A DNA stretch of 64,000 bases from Undibacterium_A arcticum (GCF_042660705.1 NZ_JBHSUQ010000001.1); one strand, 5' to 3'. Shown: positions 47,863 to 58,358, counted from the stretch's first letter. The notes: generated by a model not told the origin, from the sequence alone. Translations and numbers: made by a program.

Positions 47863-48771
47863 ATGAGAAATAAAATTAAAAAAATCGGCAAGCCGCGCTT
47901 GTTGATCCTCGGCTGCGGCGATGTCGGCATGCGCTTGCTGCCGCTGCTGCGGGAGCGCTTCCGCATCTTCGCAGTCACCAGCCAGGCCGCGCGGCGCGAC
48001 GAACTGCGCGCGGCCGGCGCCATACCGCTGGTTGCCGATCTGGATCATCGTGCCAGCCTGGCCCGGCTGGCGCGTGTCGCGCCGATGATCGTGCATCTGG
48101 CGCCGCCGCATTCGGACGGAACCATTGATCAGCGCAGCCGCAACCTGACCGCCATTTTACCCGAGCGCAGCACCCTGGTTTATGTCAGCACCACCGGGGT
48201 GTATGGCGATTGCGGCGGCGCACGGTTCGATGAGACCCGCCCGCTGCATCCAGAGAATCCGCGCGCGCTGCGGCGTGCCGATGCAGAACGGGTCTTGCGC
48301 GACTGGGCCAGACGCAGCCAATCACGCCTGGCCATCCTGCGGGTGCCGGGAATATACGCGGCCGACCGCCTGCCTTTGGCGCGCCTGCATAAGGGTACGG
48401 CCGCCCTGCTGCCGGAGCAGGACGTCCATACCAACCATATCCACGCCGACGATCTGGCGCACATCATCGCGCTGGCGCTGTTTCGGGCCTTGCCGTGCCG
48501 GCTCTACCACGCGTCCGATGATTCCGACATGAAGATGGGCGAATATTTCGATGCCGTGGCCGATGCCTTCCAGCTGCCGCGTCCGCCACGGGTGGCGCGC
48601 GCGGCGTTGCAGAATACGGTGTCGCCGATGTTACTGTCGTTCATGTCGGAATCGCGCCGGCTTGCCAATCACCGGATCAAGGCGGAACTCGGGGTCAGGT
48701 TGCGCTATCCGCGGGTGACCGATGCATTGTCACAAATGAAAGGCGCTGACCCTCAGGCCGATCCGCGATAG
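47863..48771 (+). CDS. NAD-dependent epimerase/SDR family protein (YeeZ-like)
   Basis: 302 residues from ATG 47863. The dinucleotide loop LLILGCGDVGMRLLPLL is followed by HLAPPHSDGTIDQRSRN and the active-site region YVSTTGVYGDCGGARFDE, giving Ser/Tyr-type catalytic residues. Extended-SDR fold; the substrate is unknown. The short 11-base gap to the divergent reductase means their promoters overlap each other's coding starts. Confidence 0.88.
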   Translation: MRNKIKKIGKPRLLILGCGDVGMRLLPLLRERFRIFAVTSQAARRDELRAAGAIPLVADLDHRASLARLARVAPMIVHLAPPHSDGTIDQRSRNLTAILPERSTLVYVSTTGVYGDCGGARFDETRPLHPENPRALRRADAERVLRDWARRSQSRLAILRVPGIYAADRLPLARLHKGTAALLPEQDVHTNHIHADDLAHIIALALFRALPCRLYHASDDSDMKMGEYFDAVADAFQLPRPPRVARAALQNTVSPMLLSFMSESRRLANHRIKAELGVRLRYPRVTDALSQMKGADPQADPR

Positions 48772-48961
48772 GCTTTTCATTATTTCGCGCCGCATGCTCG
48801 GCATTTCAGGTCGAGGGGTAGGCATCTGCCGCTATTTGATTTACTGTTGCACCATTGCGGCTGACCGGCCTGAAGGGCCAACCATCGCGTGGAGAAGAAA
48901 AGATAGTGTGGCCCATGCAAGTCAGGCCGACATACTAATGGATACTGGAGACAAGTTAGCG

Positions 48962-49798
48962 ATGCGTGCAGGTAACTGTAAGAACAATGCGTTATTGAAA
49001 AAACTATCGCGCGCGCGGTGGTTCGCGATACTAAGCCTGTTCTCCAGTACTGTATCGGCCGACGATAGCTGCAAGCATCTGGTCTCGACCGGTAACCCCG
49101 AATATCCGCCTTATCTGTGGCGCGACCCTGGCGATGAAACTCGCTTGATCGGTGCCAATGCCGATCTGATGCAGTTGCTGGCCAAGGAAGTCGGCGTTCC
49201 AATCGACACGAAATATGGCGGACCGTGGGCGCGCGTTCAGGAAGAGATCAAATCCGGACGCGCCGACATCATCGCAGGCGCCTTCTTTACGCTGCCGCGG
49301 CTCGACTATATGGACTATGTGTATCCGGCGTTCCGCGACACCAGGTCCGTGATCTGGACCAACAACCGCACCAATCTGAATTACAAAAAATGGAGCGACC
49401 TGATCGGTCTGCGCGGCGTGACCGTGATCAACAACAGTTTTGGCGAAAGCTTTGACCGTTTCGCGCAGGAATCGTTGAATATTTCGACCGTTAGCAGCCT
49501 GGAGCAGGCATTGAAAATGCTGCAGATGGCGCGTGCTCAATACCTGATCTACGAGGAAGACCCGGCGCGAGCCTATGCTGCGAAGCTGAATATCACCGAT
49601 CTGAAAATCATGGCGACCGCGATCAGCAATGAAAGCCTGTACCTGACCATTTCACATAAATCGGCATGCAACAGCAGTGACATGCGCGCGCGGCTGGCAA
49701 AGGCGATGTACAAGCTGACCAGGCAAAACGTGATGCAGAAACTGGTCGAAACGAACATCCAGTTGTGGCGCCAACAGACCGCCAGGCAACCGTCCTAG
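48962..49798 (+). CDS. Periplasmic substrate-binding protein (SBP_bac_3), no transporter
   Basis: 278 residues if ATG 48962 is used (GGAG about 12 bases upstream); other in-frame ATGs exist at 48938 and 48794. The signal region is SRARWFAILSLFSSTVSADD. The binding fold follows: STGNPEYPPYLWRDPGDE, LMQLLAKEVGVPIDTKYGG, IKSGRADIIAGAFFTLPRLD. No permease or ATPase is adjacent, as for the similar gene at 40898. Confidence 0.83.
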   Translation: MRAGNCKNNALLKKLSRARWFAILSLFSSTVSADDSCKHLVSTGNPEYPPYLWRDPGDETRLIGANADLMQLLAKEVGVPIDTKYGGPWARVQEEIKSGRADIIAGAFFTLPRLDYMDYVYPAFRDTRSVIWTNNRTNLNYKKWSDLIGLRGVTVINNSFGESFDRFAQESLNISTVSSLEQALKMLQMARAQYLIYEEDPARAYAAKLNITDLKIMATAISNESLYLTISHKSACNSSDMRARLAKAMYKLTRQNVMQKLVETNIQLWRQQTARQPS

Positions 49799-49842
49799 CG
49801 GATAGAGCGCGAGGCGCAGCAGACAAAGCGGCGCAGAAAAAC

Positions 49843-49873
49843 AAAAAAGCCCGGAAATGATCCGGGCTTTTTT
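49843..49873. terminator. Bidirectional terminator
   Basis: AAAAAAGCCCGGA (49843-49855) / TCCGGGCTTTTTT (49861-49873) with loop AATGA. It serves the binding-protein gene on the plus strand and the tRNA-Lys on the minus strand. Confidence 0.9.
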
Positions 49874-49883
49874 ACGTGTTGGT

Positions 49884-49959
49884 TGGTAGGCCGTGCGGGA
49901 TTCGAACCTGCGACCAACGGATTAAAAGTCCGCTGCTCTACCAGCTGAGCTAACGACCC
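49884..49959 (-). tRNA. tRNA-Lys(TTT)
   Basis: The reverse complement folds as a 76-base tRNA: acceptor GGGTCGT with ACGGCCT (two G-U pairs), D-arm, anticodon loop ACTTTTAAT (anticodon TTT), T-arm GGTTCGAATCC, encoded CCA. Confidence 0.95.
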
Positions 49960-49996
49960 AACGCGGGCGAAATTATAGCAAGAAATGAACGCCGGC

Positions 49997-50043
49997 CCAG
50001 ACTAATTCGACATTAATTCGGAAATAATTCCGAATTAGTCTGG
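49997..50043. repeat. Nested inverted repeats
   Basis: Outer arms CCAGACTAATTCG (49997-50009) and CGAATTAGTCTGG (50031-50043) are perfect over 13 bases. An alternative inner hairpin AATTCGGAA / TTCCGAATT (50015-50036) competes with it. It lies between tRNA-Lys and the end of the GspE/PilB-like gene. Confidence 0.65.
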
Positions 50044-50100
50044 AATGTGGTTGGAATTCGGGTCGCATCAGTACGGACGTGGCGTCGATTGCTTGCCGAA

Positions 50101-51882
50101 TCAGGTCATTGCCGACGTCACCTTCAGCACTTCGTCGGCGGTCGTCACGCCTTCCGCAATTTTCAGTGCGCCGGCGATGCGCAGCGGTTTCATGCCATCG
50201 CCGATGCTTTGCCGCTTCAGTGCCTGAATATCGGCTTCTGCCCGGATCAATTTGGAAAATTCCGGCGTAATGGTCAGCAATTCATACAGACCGGTGCGGC
50301 CGCGATAGCCAGTCTGACGGCATTCGGGACAGCCGACCGGGCGATAGATGTTGCTGGGTTTGGGGATGCCCCAGCCTTCGGTCAGGCCACGCCAGATATC
50401 GTCGTTGAGTTCGCCATCCGGGGTTTTGCAGTGGCTGCACAGCGTCCGCACCAGCCGCTGCGCCATGATGCCGGTCAGCGTTGCTTCCAGCAGGTAGTAG
50501 GGCACGCCCAGTTCCAGCAGCCGCATCACGGCCGACGGCGAGTCGTTGGTGTGCAAGGTCGACAGCACCAGATGCCCAGTCAGCGCAGCCTGGATCGCCA
50601 TTTCGGCAGTCGCCAGGTCACGGATTTCGCCCACCATGATGATGTCCGGGTCCTGCCGCATCAGCGCCCGCACGCCATCGGCGAACGACAGGTCGATGCC
50701 TGGCTGTATCTGCATCTGGTTGAATGCCGCTTCAACCATTTCGATCGGGTCCTCTACCGTGCAGACATTGACTTCAGAGGTCGCCAGCGCCTTCAGTGTG
50801 GTGTACAGCGTGGTGGTCTTGCCGGAGCCGGTCGGGCCGGTCACCAGGATGATGCCATGCGGTTTGGCGGTCAGCGCGTCCCAGCGTTGTGCATCGTCGG
50901 CCGGAAAGCCCAGTTCCGGCAGGGTCTTGACCACCACTTCGGGATCGAAAATCCGCATCACCAGTTTTTCGCCAAACGCGGTCGGCAGCGTCGATAGCCG
51001 CAACTCGATTTCTTGCCCGCCGGCGGTGCGGGTCTTGACGCGGCCGTCCTGCGGACGGCGCTTTTCGATCACGTCCATGCGCCCGAGCAGCTTGATGCGC
51101 GCGGTCATCGCGATCATTACCACCGCCGGCACCTGGTACACCTGGTGCAACACGCCGTCGATGCGGAAGCGGATCACGCTGAAGTCGCGCTTTGGTTCCA
51201 GGTGGATATCGGACGCGCGTTGTTCGAACGCGTATTGCCACAGCCAGTCGACGATGTTGACCACGTGCTGGTCGTTGGCATCGACCGTCTTGTTGCTCTT
51301 GCCGAGTTCCACCAGCTGCTCGAAATTGTTACGCAGCGCGAGGTCTTGTCCGCTCGATTTGTTCGCGCTCTTGATCGATTTCGCCAGACTGAAAAATTGC
51401 GAAATGTATTGTGCGATTTCGAGCGGATTGGCGATCACCAGCTTGATCGTGCGGCGGGTGATCTTGGCGATTTCAGCGTGCCACTCGGTTGCAAACGGCT
51501 CGCTGGTCGCGACGGTCAGTTCGGTCGGCGCCAGCTCCAGCGGCAGGATGTTGAAGCGCGCAGCATAGGTGGCCGACATCACGTCGGCGACTTTGGCGAA
51601 GTCGATCTTCAGCGGATCGATCCGGTAAAACGGCAGCTTCACCTTGGCGGCCAGCCATTCGGTCAGCCAGTCGAGCGTCAGCAATTTATGCGGCGGCAGT
51701 GCCGACAGCAGCTTGCAGTGCGCGACTGCGGTCAGCGGGTGCATCGATACTGCGGCGTTTTTCAGGACCACCTGAGCCTGGGTGTAGCGCGCCTTGACTT
51801 CGGCCTTGTCGACGACGCCGTCGGCCAGTAGCCAGGTGAAGACTTGCTGCAGGTCGAGCATTTTTTTGCTGTGGTCGGTCAT
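50101..51882 (-). CDS. GspE/PilB-family ATPase
   Basis: 593 residues from ATG 51882. The N-terminal MshEN/T2SSE-type domain (LPFYRIDPLKIDFAKVADVM) is followed by the secretion ATPase: RASDIHLEPKRDFSVIRFRI (Asp box region), Walker A GPTGSGKTTTLYT, LRQDPDIIMVGEIRD (Walker B), LSTLHTND (His box) and a zinc four-Cys site (CSHCK and CPECRQTGYRGR). It is not beside other pilus or secretion genes, so the machine it powers (type IV pilus or type II secretion) is not settled. Confidence 0.92.
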   Translation of the reverse strand: MTDHSKKMLDLQQVFTWLLADGVVDKAEVKARYTQAQVVLKNAAVSMHPLTAVAHCKLLSALPPHKLLTLDWLTEWLAAKVKLPFYRIDPLKIDFAKVADVMSATYAARFNILPLELAPTELTVATSEPFATEWHAEIAKITRRTIKLVIANPLEIAQYISQFFSLAKSIKSANKSSGQDLALRNNFEQLVELGKSNKTVDANDQHVVNIVDWLWQYAFEQRASDIHLEPKRDFSVIRFRIDGVLHQVYQVPAVVMIAMTARIKLLGRMDVIEKRRPQDGRVKTRTAGGQEIELRLSTLPTAFGEKLVMRIFDPEVVVKTLPELGFPADDAQRWDALTAKPHGIILVTGPTGSGKTTTLYTTLKALATSEVNVCTVEDPIEMVEAAFNQMQIQPGIDLSFADGVRALMRQDPDIIMVGEIRDLATAEMAIQAALTGHLVLSTLHTNDSPSAVMRLLELGVPYYLLEATLTGIMAQRLVRTLCSHCKTPDGELNDDIWRGLTEGWGIPKPSNIYRPVGCPECRQTGYRGRTGLYELLTITPEFSKLIRAEADIQALKRQSIGDGMKPLRIAGALKIAEGVTTADEVLKVTSAMT

Positions 51883-52089
51883 GGCGCAATGAGGGGGCCG
51901 AATTGGCAACACCGGAGAAAATGATTTCCCAAGCGTACCAGTTGTGCGCCGCTTTGGTAAGTCCGGTCGGTAGCTACTGCAACGCCTTATTCCACTTTGC
52001 AATCAAAGGTGAACGCGGCCGAGGCGCGCAGACATCACTCTGGTAAGGCAACCGCGGACAACATGTGCACGCTTGATTGAGGCGTGGAA

Positions 52090-52914
52090 TTACAGCAGTT
52101 GCGCCGATTTCAAGCCATTGACCCACGATTTGGCGGGCAGTTTGGTGGCAGCGGTAATCTGCGCTGCGCGCGCATACAGCGCTGCGAAGTCCAGTTCGGG
52201 ACGGGTTTTGAATGCAATGGCGACGATATTGCCTTCGTGGACTTCCGGCAGGCACAGTACCTGATCGAATGCGAAGCGCATCGCCTTCAGGTTCTTGGCA
52301 TAGCTCGGATGGTCGCCGAACAGATTGACCGTCATCATGCCACCCGGTGCCAGGCAGGCGGCGCAGTCCTGGTAAAACTCCGGCGTGTCGAGCACCGGAC
52401 CGCGCGCGGTGGCGTCGTACAGATCGACCTGCAGTGCATCGATACTGTCATGGTTATCGCTATCGCCGACAAAATCGAGTGCATCCATCTCCATCACATT
52501 CAGCCGATCATCATTACCCGGCAGCTTGAACATGCTTTCGCAGACTGCGATCACCGATGGATTGAGTTCGATCGCCGTGACCCGCGTATCGCTGAACTGG
52601 CGGTAGCAGTACTTGGTCAGCGCACCGGTGCCAAGGCCGAGTTGCACGACGTGGCGCGGCTGGTCGTTGAACAGCATCCACATCATCATCTGCTGCGCAT
52701 ATTCGAGCTCGATCCAGTCCGGCTTGCGCAACCGCATCGCGCCTTGTACCCATTCAGTGCCGAAGTGCAGAAAGCGCACGCCTTTCTGTTCCGACAAGGT
52801 GACTGGGGCGAACTTCGCCTTGCGGGCCGGTTTTGCGCCGGCGCCGGAACTCGACACGCGCGGCCCAGTGCGCTGGGATTCTTCTTTTTCTATCGATTTG
52901 CGTTTGATCAGCAT
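52090..52914 (-). CDS. Spermidine synthase-like methyltransferase-fold protein
   Basis: About 274 residues. A basic N-terminal tail of about 40 residues precedes the Rossmann-like core: RHVVQLGLGTGALTKYCYRQ (cofactor loop), TAIELNPSVIAVCESMF, and LDFVGDSDNHDSIDALQVDL with the position of the catalytic Asp. This group is annotated as spermidine synthase or fused-MFS relatives; no SAM decarboxylase is nearby, so the product is uncertain. ATG 52914 has no clear ribosome site. Confidence 0.8.
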   Translation of the reverse strand: MLIKRKSIEKEESQRTGPRVSSSGAGAKPARKAKFAPVTLSEQKGVRFLHFGTEWVQGAMRLRKPDWIELEYAQQMMMWMLFNDQPRHVVQLGLGTGALTKYCYRQFSDTRVTAIELNPSVIAVCESMFKLPGNDDRLNVMEMDALDFVGDSDNHDSIDALQVDLYDATARGPVLDTPEFYQDCAACLAPGGMMTVNLFGDHPSYAKNLKAMRFAFDQVLCLPEVHEGNIVAIAFKTRPELDFAALYARAAQITAATKLPAKSWVNGLKSAQLL

Positions 52915-53037
52915 GGCGGTTTCGGTTGGCGGCGGCAGTCGCGGCGATGGAGTCGGCTGCCCGAATTGGCAGGCATTGCGCAGTTCGACTGCGGTGTCCG
53001 GCTGCCAGCTTACATGTTGGAGCAGGAGGCAACCGGT

Positions 53038-53112
53038 TGGTCCCCCCGACAGGAATCGAACCTGTATCCCACGCTTAGGAGGCATGTGCACTATCCATTG
53101 TGCTACGAGGAG
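53038..53112 (-). tRNA. tRNA-Arg(CCT)
   Basis: The reverse complement folds as a 75-base tRNA: acceptor CTCCTCG with CGGGGGG (two G-U pairs), D-stem GCAC/GTGC, anticodon arm CATGC-CTCCTAA-GCGTG (anticodon CCT), T-arm ACAGG-TTCGATT-CCTGT, discriminator A and encoded CCA. Confidence 0.92.
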
Positions 53113-53274
53113 ACAACGCGCCGGATGTATTGCACCCGGCGGCGCTCATTATAGCCGAGCCTTGCAGCGCAAACGCAACCGGAGCTCGTCTATCGGTACA
53201 ATGCGTGCTTCATTCACTCAATTGGCCGTCTCAGCAGCATTGCGGCCAGACAACACCAGACATAACAGGCATTT

Positions 53275-55194
53275 ATGGCAGTCATTTCCATTTCCGGCGC
53301 GCAACTCGCGTTTGGCCACGTCGCGTTGCTCGATCACGCGGAATTTTCCCTCGAAACCGGCGAACGGGTCGGCCTGATCGGACGTAACGGCACCGGCAAA
53401 TCGTCGTTGCTGAAAATTATCGCGGGCATGTCCAAGCTGGATGACGGTCTGCTGGTGATGCAGCAGGGAATCAAGATCGCGTATGTCGATCAGGAGCCGC
53501 ACTTCGTCCCGGATATGACAGTATTTGATGCTGTCGCAAGTGGAATGGGCGAGATGCAGGCATTGCTGGCGGAGTATGATGTTTTGACCGGGCAATTTGG
53601 CGGCGATGACGACGACGCGCTGATGGAGCGCATGCACGACATTCAGCTCAAGCTCGATGCGGCCGATGCCTGGAGCCTGGGCAACAAAGTCGAAGCCACC
53701 CTGGACCGGCTGAACCTGAACAAGGACGCGCTGATGGGCACGCTGTCGGGCGGCATGCAAAAGCGCGTGGCGCTGGCGCGTGCGCTGGTGGCGGCGCCGG
53801 ACGTGCTGCTGCTGGATGAGCCGACCAATCATCTCGACTTCACGTCGATCATGTGGCTCGAAGGCTTGCTGCGCGACTACAAGGGCAGCGTGCTGTTCGT
53901 CACCCACGACCGCAGCTTTCTGGACAATGTCGCGACCCGTATCATCGAGCTCGATCGCGGCAAGCTGTTGTCGTTCCCCGGCAATTTCAGTGCCTATCAG
54001 GTGCGCAAGGCAGAGCAGCTGGAGATCGAGGAAGTCGAAAACGCCAAGTTCGACAAGTTTCTGGCGCAGGAAGAAGTCTGGATACGCAAGGGTGTCAAGG
54101 CGCGTCGGGTGCGCGATGAAGGGCGGGTGCGACGACTGGAAGCGTTACGGGGGCAGCGCAGCGCCCGGCGCGAACAGCAGGGCCAGGTCAGACTGGACGT
54201 GTCGGCCGGCGAGCGCTCCGGCAAGATCGTGGCCGAGCTGGAAAATGTCAGCAAGAGCTATGGCCCGAAAACCATCGTGCACGATTTTTCAGCCACCATC
54301 CTGCGTGGCGACAAGGTCGGCCTGATTGGCGCCAACGGCGCCGGCAAGACCACGCTGCTGAAGCTGATCCTGGGCGAAGAACAGGCCGATGGCGGCACCA
54401 TCCGCCTTGGCACCAAGTTGCAGGTCGCGTACTTTGATCAGATGCGCGCGCAACTGGATGAAAACGCCAGCCTGATGGATACCATTGCGCCCGGCAGCGA
54501 CTGGGTCGAGATCAACGGCCAGCGCAAGCATGTGATGTCGTATCTGGGCGACTTCCTGTTCGCCCCTGAGCGTGCCCGTTCGCCGGTCAAATCGCTGTCC
54601 GGCGGCGAGCGTAACCGCCTGCTGCTGGCACGTCTGTTCGCAAAACCGGCTAACGCGCTGGTGCTCGATGAGCCGACCAACGATCTCGACATCGACACAC
54701 TGGAGCTGCTGGAAGAATTGCTGGAAGACTACAGCGGTACCGTGTTTCTGGTCAGTCACGACCGCACCTTCCTGGATAACGTGGTGACCCAGGTCATCGT
54801 CGCAGAAGGCGACGGTCAGTGGCGCGAATATATCGGTGGCTACAGCGACTGGGAGCGGGTGCGACCGAGCGCCGCGCAACTGGCCGCCGCCAAGTCCGTG
54901 AGTAAGCCGGATCCGAAGCCGGCTGCGGTGGCGACCCAAGCCGTGTCGACCATGGCGCCGAAACAAAAGAAATTGAGCTACAAGGAGCAGCGCGAGCTGG
55001 AGGAATTGCCGGCGCTGATCGCGAAACTGGAGGATGAACAAAAAGCGATCAGTGGGCAATTAAACGACCCCGACTTGTACAAGAAAAAGCCGGACGAAAT
55101 CAAGCAGCTCAACGAGCGCTTTGCGGCACTCGATACGCAGTTGCTGGAGAGTTTGGAAAAATGGGAAGCGATCGAGGCGCGCTCACAGGGATGA
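53275..55194 (+). CDS. uup: ABC-F family ATPase Uup
   Basis: 639 residues with two ABC cassettes and no membrane part. Cassette 1: Walker A GLIGRNGTGKSSLLK, signature TLSGGMQKRVALARAL, Walker B DVLLLDEPTNHLD. Cassette 2: GLIGANGAGKTTLLK, SLSGGERNRLLLARLF, LVLDEPTNDLD. The linker is the ABC-F kind. The C-terminal 70 residues form a basic coiled coil (KEQRELEELPALIAKLEDEQ), typical of Uup, which binds branched DNA or ribosomes. Its exact task is unsettled. Confidence 0.93.
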   Translation: MAVISISGAQLAFGHVALLDHAEFSLETGERVGLIGRNGTGKSSLLKIIAGMSKLDDGLLVMQQGIKIAYVDQEPHFVPDMTVFDAVASGMGEMQALLAEYDVLTGQFGGDDDDALMERMHDIQLKLDAADAWSLGNKVEATLDRLNLNKDALMGTLSGGMQKRVALARALVAAPDVLLLDEPTNHLDFTSIMWLEGLLRDYKGSVLFVTHDRSFLDNVATRIIELDRGKLLSFPGNFSAYQVRKAEQLEIEEVENAKFDKFLAQEEVWIRKGVKARRVRDEGRVRRLEALRGQRSARREQQGQVRLDVSAGERSGKIVAELENVSKSYGPKTIVHDFSATILRGDKVGLIGANGAGKTTLLKLILGEEQADGGTIRLGTKLQVAYFDQMRAQLDENASLMDTIAPGSDWVEINGQRKHVMSYLGDFLFAPERARSPVKSLSGGERNRLLLARLFAKPANALVLDEPTNDLDIDTLELLEELLEDYSGTVFLVSHDRTFLDNVVTQVIVAEGDGQWREYIGGYSDWERVRPSAAQLAAAKSVSKPDPKPAAVATQAVSTMAPKQKKLSYKEQRELEELPALIAKLEDEQKAISGQLNDPDLYKKKPDEIKQLNERFAALDTQLLESLEKWEAIEARSQG

Positions 55195-55349
55195 CGGGCG
55201 GCGCCGGGTGAACTAAGCCTGGCGCACCGTTGTTCTCGGGCGGCCTATTGACCACTGCTGCCGGCGGCCATCGATGCGTCAGCAGCCTCGCCGCGCGCAT
55301 GCAGTGCGAATCGGCGGGGTGAGGCGAATGGACTGTCGCCAACTACCCA

Positions 55350-56186
55350 TCAATTCAGGCGCCGGCTGGCATCCCGCAGCATCGGCAACATGTCGCGCAG
55401 CACCGCCGCATCATCGGCATTCGGGCGTTGGGCCAGATAGGATTCGAGATCATCGAGGGCTGCGTGCGGGCATTCCAGATGCGCGTATGCCAGACCGCGG
55501 TCGCGCCGTTCGCCGACCGCGTCGGGCAGCAGGATCACCAGCCGCTGCTGAATTTCCAGCAGCCTTTGCCACATTTCCTGCGTCATGAAAATGGTCTTCA
55601 GATTGTGCAGCATGCGCGCCAGGATCGCGCGCGGCGTCGCCGTTTGTAGATGGACCGCAAGCGGGATCGGTGTCGAATCGGCGTGCTGCGCCAGAAATGG
55701 CTCCAGCCGATCTTCCAGCTCTTCGCGCGACAGGCTGCTGCCGTTCAGCGGATCGATGATGATGTCGCCGCTGGGCACCGATAATTTCATCAGGAAATGC
55801 CCGGGAAACCCAATGCCCTTGATGTCGAGATCGACATGTTGCGCCAGTTCCATATACAACACCGCCAGCGAGATCGGAATCCCGCGTCGGGTCGCCAGCA
55901 CCCGCTGCAGATAGCTGTTGTGCGGATCATAGTAGTGGTTGACGTTGCCGCCGAAGCCCAGTTCGCGGAAAAAAAACTGGTTCAGCATGCGCAGCCGGGC
56001 GACCGCCGATGCATCCGGCGCCAGCCGCTGCCGCAGTTTGGCGCCCAGCGCATCGACTTCGGCCTGCACCGCGGCCAGATCGAGCAGGGGATCGCTATCC
56101 TGGGCAATCGCCAGCGCAGCTTCAAATAGCGGGATCGCATCATCCTGCCGCACCAGCGCGCTGAAATAATCGAGTGGTTTGATCAT
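55350..56186 (-). CDS. SirB1/transglutaminase-like family protein
   Basis: 278 residues from ATG 56186. The transglutaminase-like core RRGIPISLAVLYMELAQHVD and GIGFPGHFLMKL with IIDPLNGS is the SirB1 (PF13369) pattern, and a TPR-like tail follows. The catalytic Cys of true transglutaminases is not conserved (Ser in PISLAV), so it is probably non-enzymatic. The role is unknown; relatives sit near prmC/prfA in other bacteria. Confidence 0.85.
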   Translation of the reverse strand: MIKPLDYFSALVRQDDAIPLFEAALAIAQDSDPLLDLAAVQAEVDALGAKLRQRLAPDASAVARLRMLNQFFFRELGFGGNVNHYYDPHNSYLQRVLATRRGIPISLAVLYMELAQHVDLDIKGIGFPGHFLMKLSVPSGDIIIDPLNGSSLSREELEDRLEPFLAQHADSTPIPLAVHLQTATPRAILARMLHNLKTIFMTQEMWQRLLEIQQRLVILLPDAVGERRDRGLAYAHLECPHAALDDLESYLAQRPNADDAAVLRDMLPMLRDASRRLN

Positions 56187-56416
56187 CGCGAATCTGTCAT
56201 TGCCGCATCGTCCTTGTAAATACATCTTCGCACAAACGCAGGCCATGGCCCACTGACAATCGAACTGGGGTGCGAATGGATCAATGCCTTTGCACGCAAC
56301 AATGGGTCCGATGTTGTTGACCATCCCAGTTCGGATTCACAGCAAAATGCATGCCCGACCGCTGGTGAGTGCCTGGTAAGGGCATCTCGCGCTTGATCTC
56401 AGATTGCGCGAAACGA

Positions 56417-57966
56417 TCAGGCTGTAATCCGCCTGAAGTCGCGAAAGCGAAATCCGCTCGCCAGCAGCGCACCGAAATAGGCCAGCGCGCAGGCCGTCAG
56501 CACCAGCGCCAGCGCGCCGATACGCAGTAGCGGATGCGCGCGCAATGCAATCCAGTCAAAGTGTCCGGCGCTCCACAGTGCGACGCCGGCCAGCAGCAGC
56601 AGCGCGCCGGTCAGCCGCAACAGGAACAGGCGCCAGCCAGGTAGCGGGGCATAAGTACCATTGCTGCGCAAGCCCCAGAATAGGAAGCCCGCGTTCAGGC
56701 AGGCGCCGAGGCCGATCGATAGCGCCAGACCGGCGTGCGCGATCCAGGGCACGAACAGCAGATTCATCAATTGTGTCGCCACCAGCACCCCAACCGCGAT
56801 CTTGACCGGGGTCCGGATATCCTGCTTCGCATAAAAACCGGGTGCCAGAATCTTGACCAGGATCAGGCCGATCAGCCCGACGCCGTAAGCGATCAGTGCC
56901 TTGGCGGTCATCGCGACCGACACGGTATCGAACTTGCCGTAGTGAAATAAGGTCGTGGTCAGCGGCACCGATAACGTCGCCAGCCCGACCGCGCACGGCA
57001 GCGCCAGCAGGAAAGTCAGCCGCAAACCCCAGTCCAGCAGTCCCGAGTATTCGGCACTGTCGCCGTCGACATTGGCCTTGGCCAAGCTTGGCAGCAAGAT
57101 GGTGCCGAGCGCGACACCCAGCAGCGCGGTCGGGAATTCCATCAAACGATCTGCATACGACAGCCAGGACACGCTGCCATGCGCCAGCCGCGACGCGATA
57201 TTGGTATTGATCATCAAACTGATTTGCGCGGCCGACACGGCGAAAATGGCCGGCCCCATTTTCTTCAGGATCCGGCGCACGCCGGCGTCGCGCAAGCCGG
57301 TCATGGGATTGAGCCCGATGCGCGGTAGCATGCCGATCTTCGTCAGTGCCGGGATCTGCAGCGCGACCTGCGCCACGCCGCCGATCACCACCGCGATCGC
57401 CATCGCGTAGATCGGCTGCGTCAGTAACGGCGCGAGGTACAGCGCGGCCAAGATGAAGCAGACATTCAGCAGGACCGGCGTGACGGCGGGAATCTTGAAC
57501 TCGCGCCAGGTATTCAGAATTCCGCCGGACAGCGCGACGAAGGACATGAAGCCGATGTACGGGAACATCCACCGCGTCATCCGCACTGTCGCCTCGTAGG
57601 CGTCGGCATTGGCGCTTTGTCCGGTCGCGATGAAATACACGACCGTAGGCGCCGCCACGATGCCGGCGACGCAGGTCAGCAGCATCGCCCATATCATCAC
57701 GGTGGCGACGTGATCGGTCAGCACCTTGGTCGCGGCATCGCCTTTCTGATTCTTGTATTCGGCCAGAATCGGCACGAATGCCTGCGCGAAGGCGCCTTCG
57801 GCAAACAGGCGCCGCAACAGGTTCGGGATGCGGAATGCAATGATGAAGGCGTCGGTATAGGCCGAGGCGCCGAAGGCGCGGGCAAACAGCGACTCGCGCA
57901 CCATGCCGGTGATCCGCGACAACATGGTCATGCCGGAAATCGTGGCAAGCGTTTGATCAGGTTCAT
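56417..57966 (-). CDS. murJ: Lipid II flippase MurJ, N-terminal frameshift
   Basis: As written the frame starts at 57931 (MTMLSRITGMVRESLFARAF). The true start is ATG 57966; four As instead of three at 57953-57955 give MNLIKTLATISGMTMLSRIT, the invariant MurJ N-terminus. The corrected length is about 516 residues with 14 hydrophobic helices; FAEGAFAQAFVPIL and the RLMEFPTALLGVALGTILLP loop are family marks. It moves lipid II across the inner membrane and is usually essential. rpsT is divergent, a conserved neighbourhood. Confidence 0.93.
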
Positions 57967-58358
57967 GGCGCAGAATTATAGCTGTTGATCGCAGGCATGC
58001 CGGACTGGTTTTGTGCCTTGCACCACCAGCATCAGAAATAAACCCTGTTGCGGCTTGAGTTTTCTGCGTATTGCGGGAGTATGGGTGAAAATTGCTGCTG
58101 CATCCCTTGAATTTATTGGGCTTAGAAATTTACTGATGGCAGTATGTTTTTTGTCTCGCAACCCGGCCCAAGCCTTTTGAGCGCGCGCCACTGCGGCGAC
58201 CGAGCGCAACATTGCAGGAAATTATCGCCGGCGCGATCCGGCCGGTGCGTTTGATTTGCCCAATCGACAAAAAGTGGTTATACTTTGCGGCTGTACAGAA
58301 TTCTGTTGCGCAAACGCTCGTGTTTGCGAACGCACTTAGACCCGTTTTAGGAAATTTC
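57967..58358. other. Gap between divergent murJ and rpsT
   Basis: About 390 bases with no supported gene; it contains the rpsT promoter at 58256-58284. An open minus-strand frame of 78 codons has no recognisable features. Confidence 0.5.
58256..58284 (+). promoter_or_regulatory. rpsT promoter
   Basis: TTGCCC (58256-58261), 17-base spacer, TATACT (58279-58284). The transcript would have a leader of about 68 bases before ATG 58359. Confidence 0.65.
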
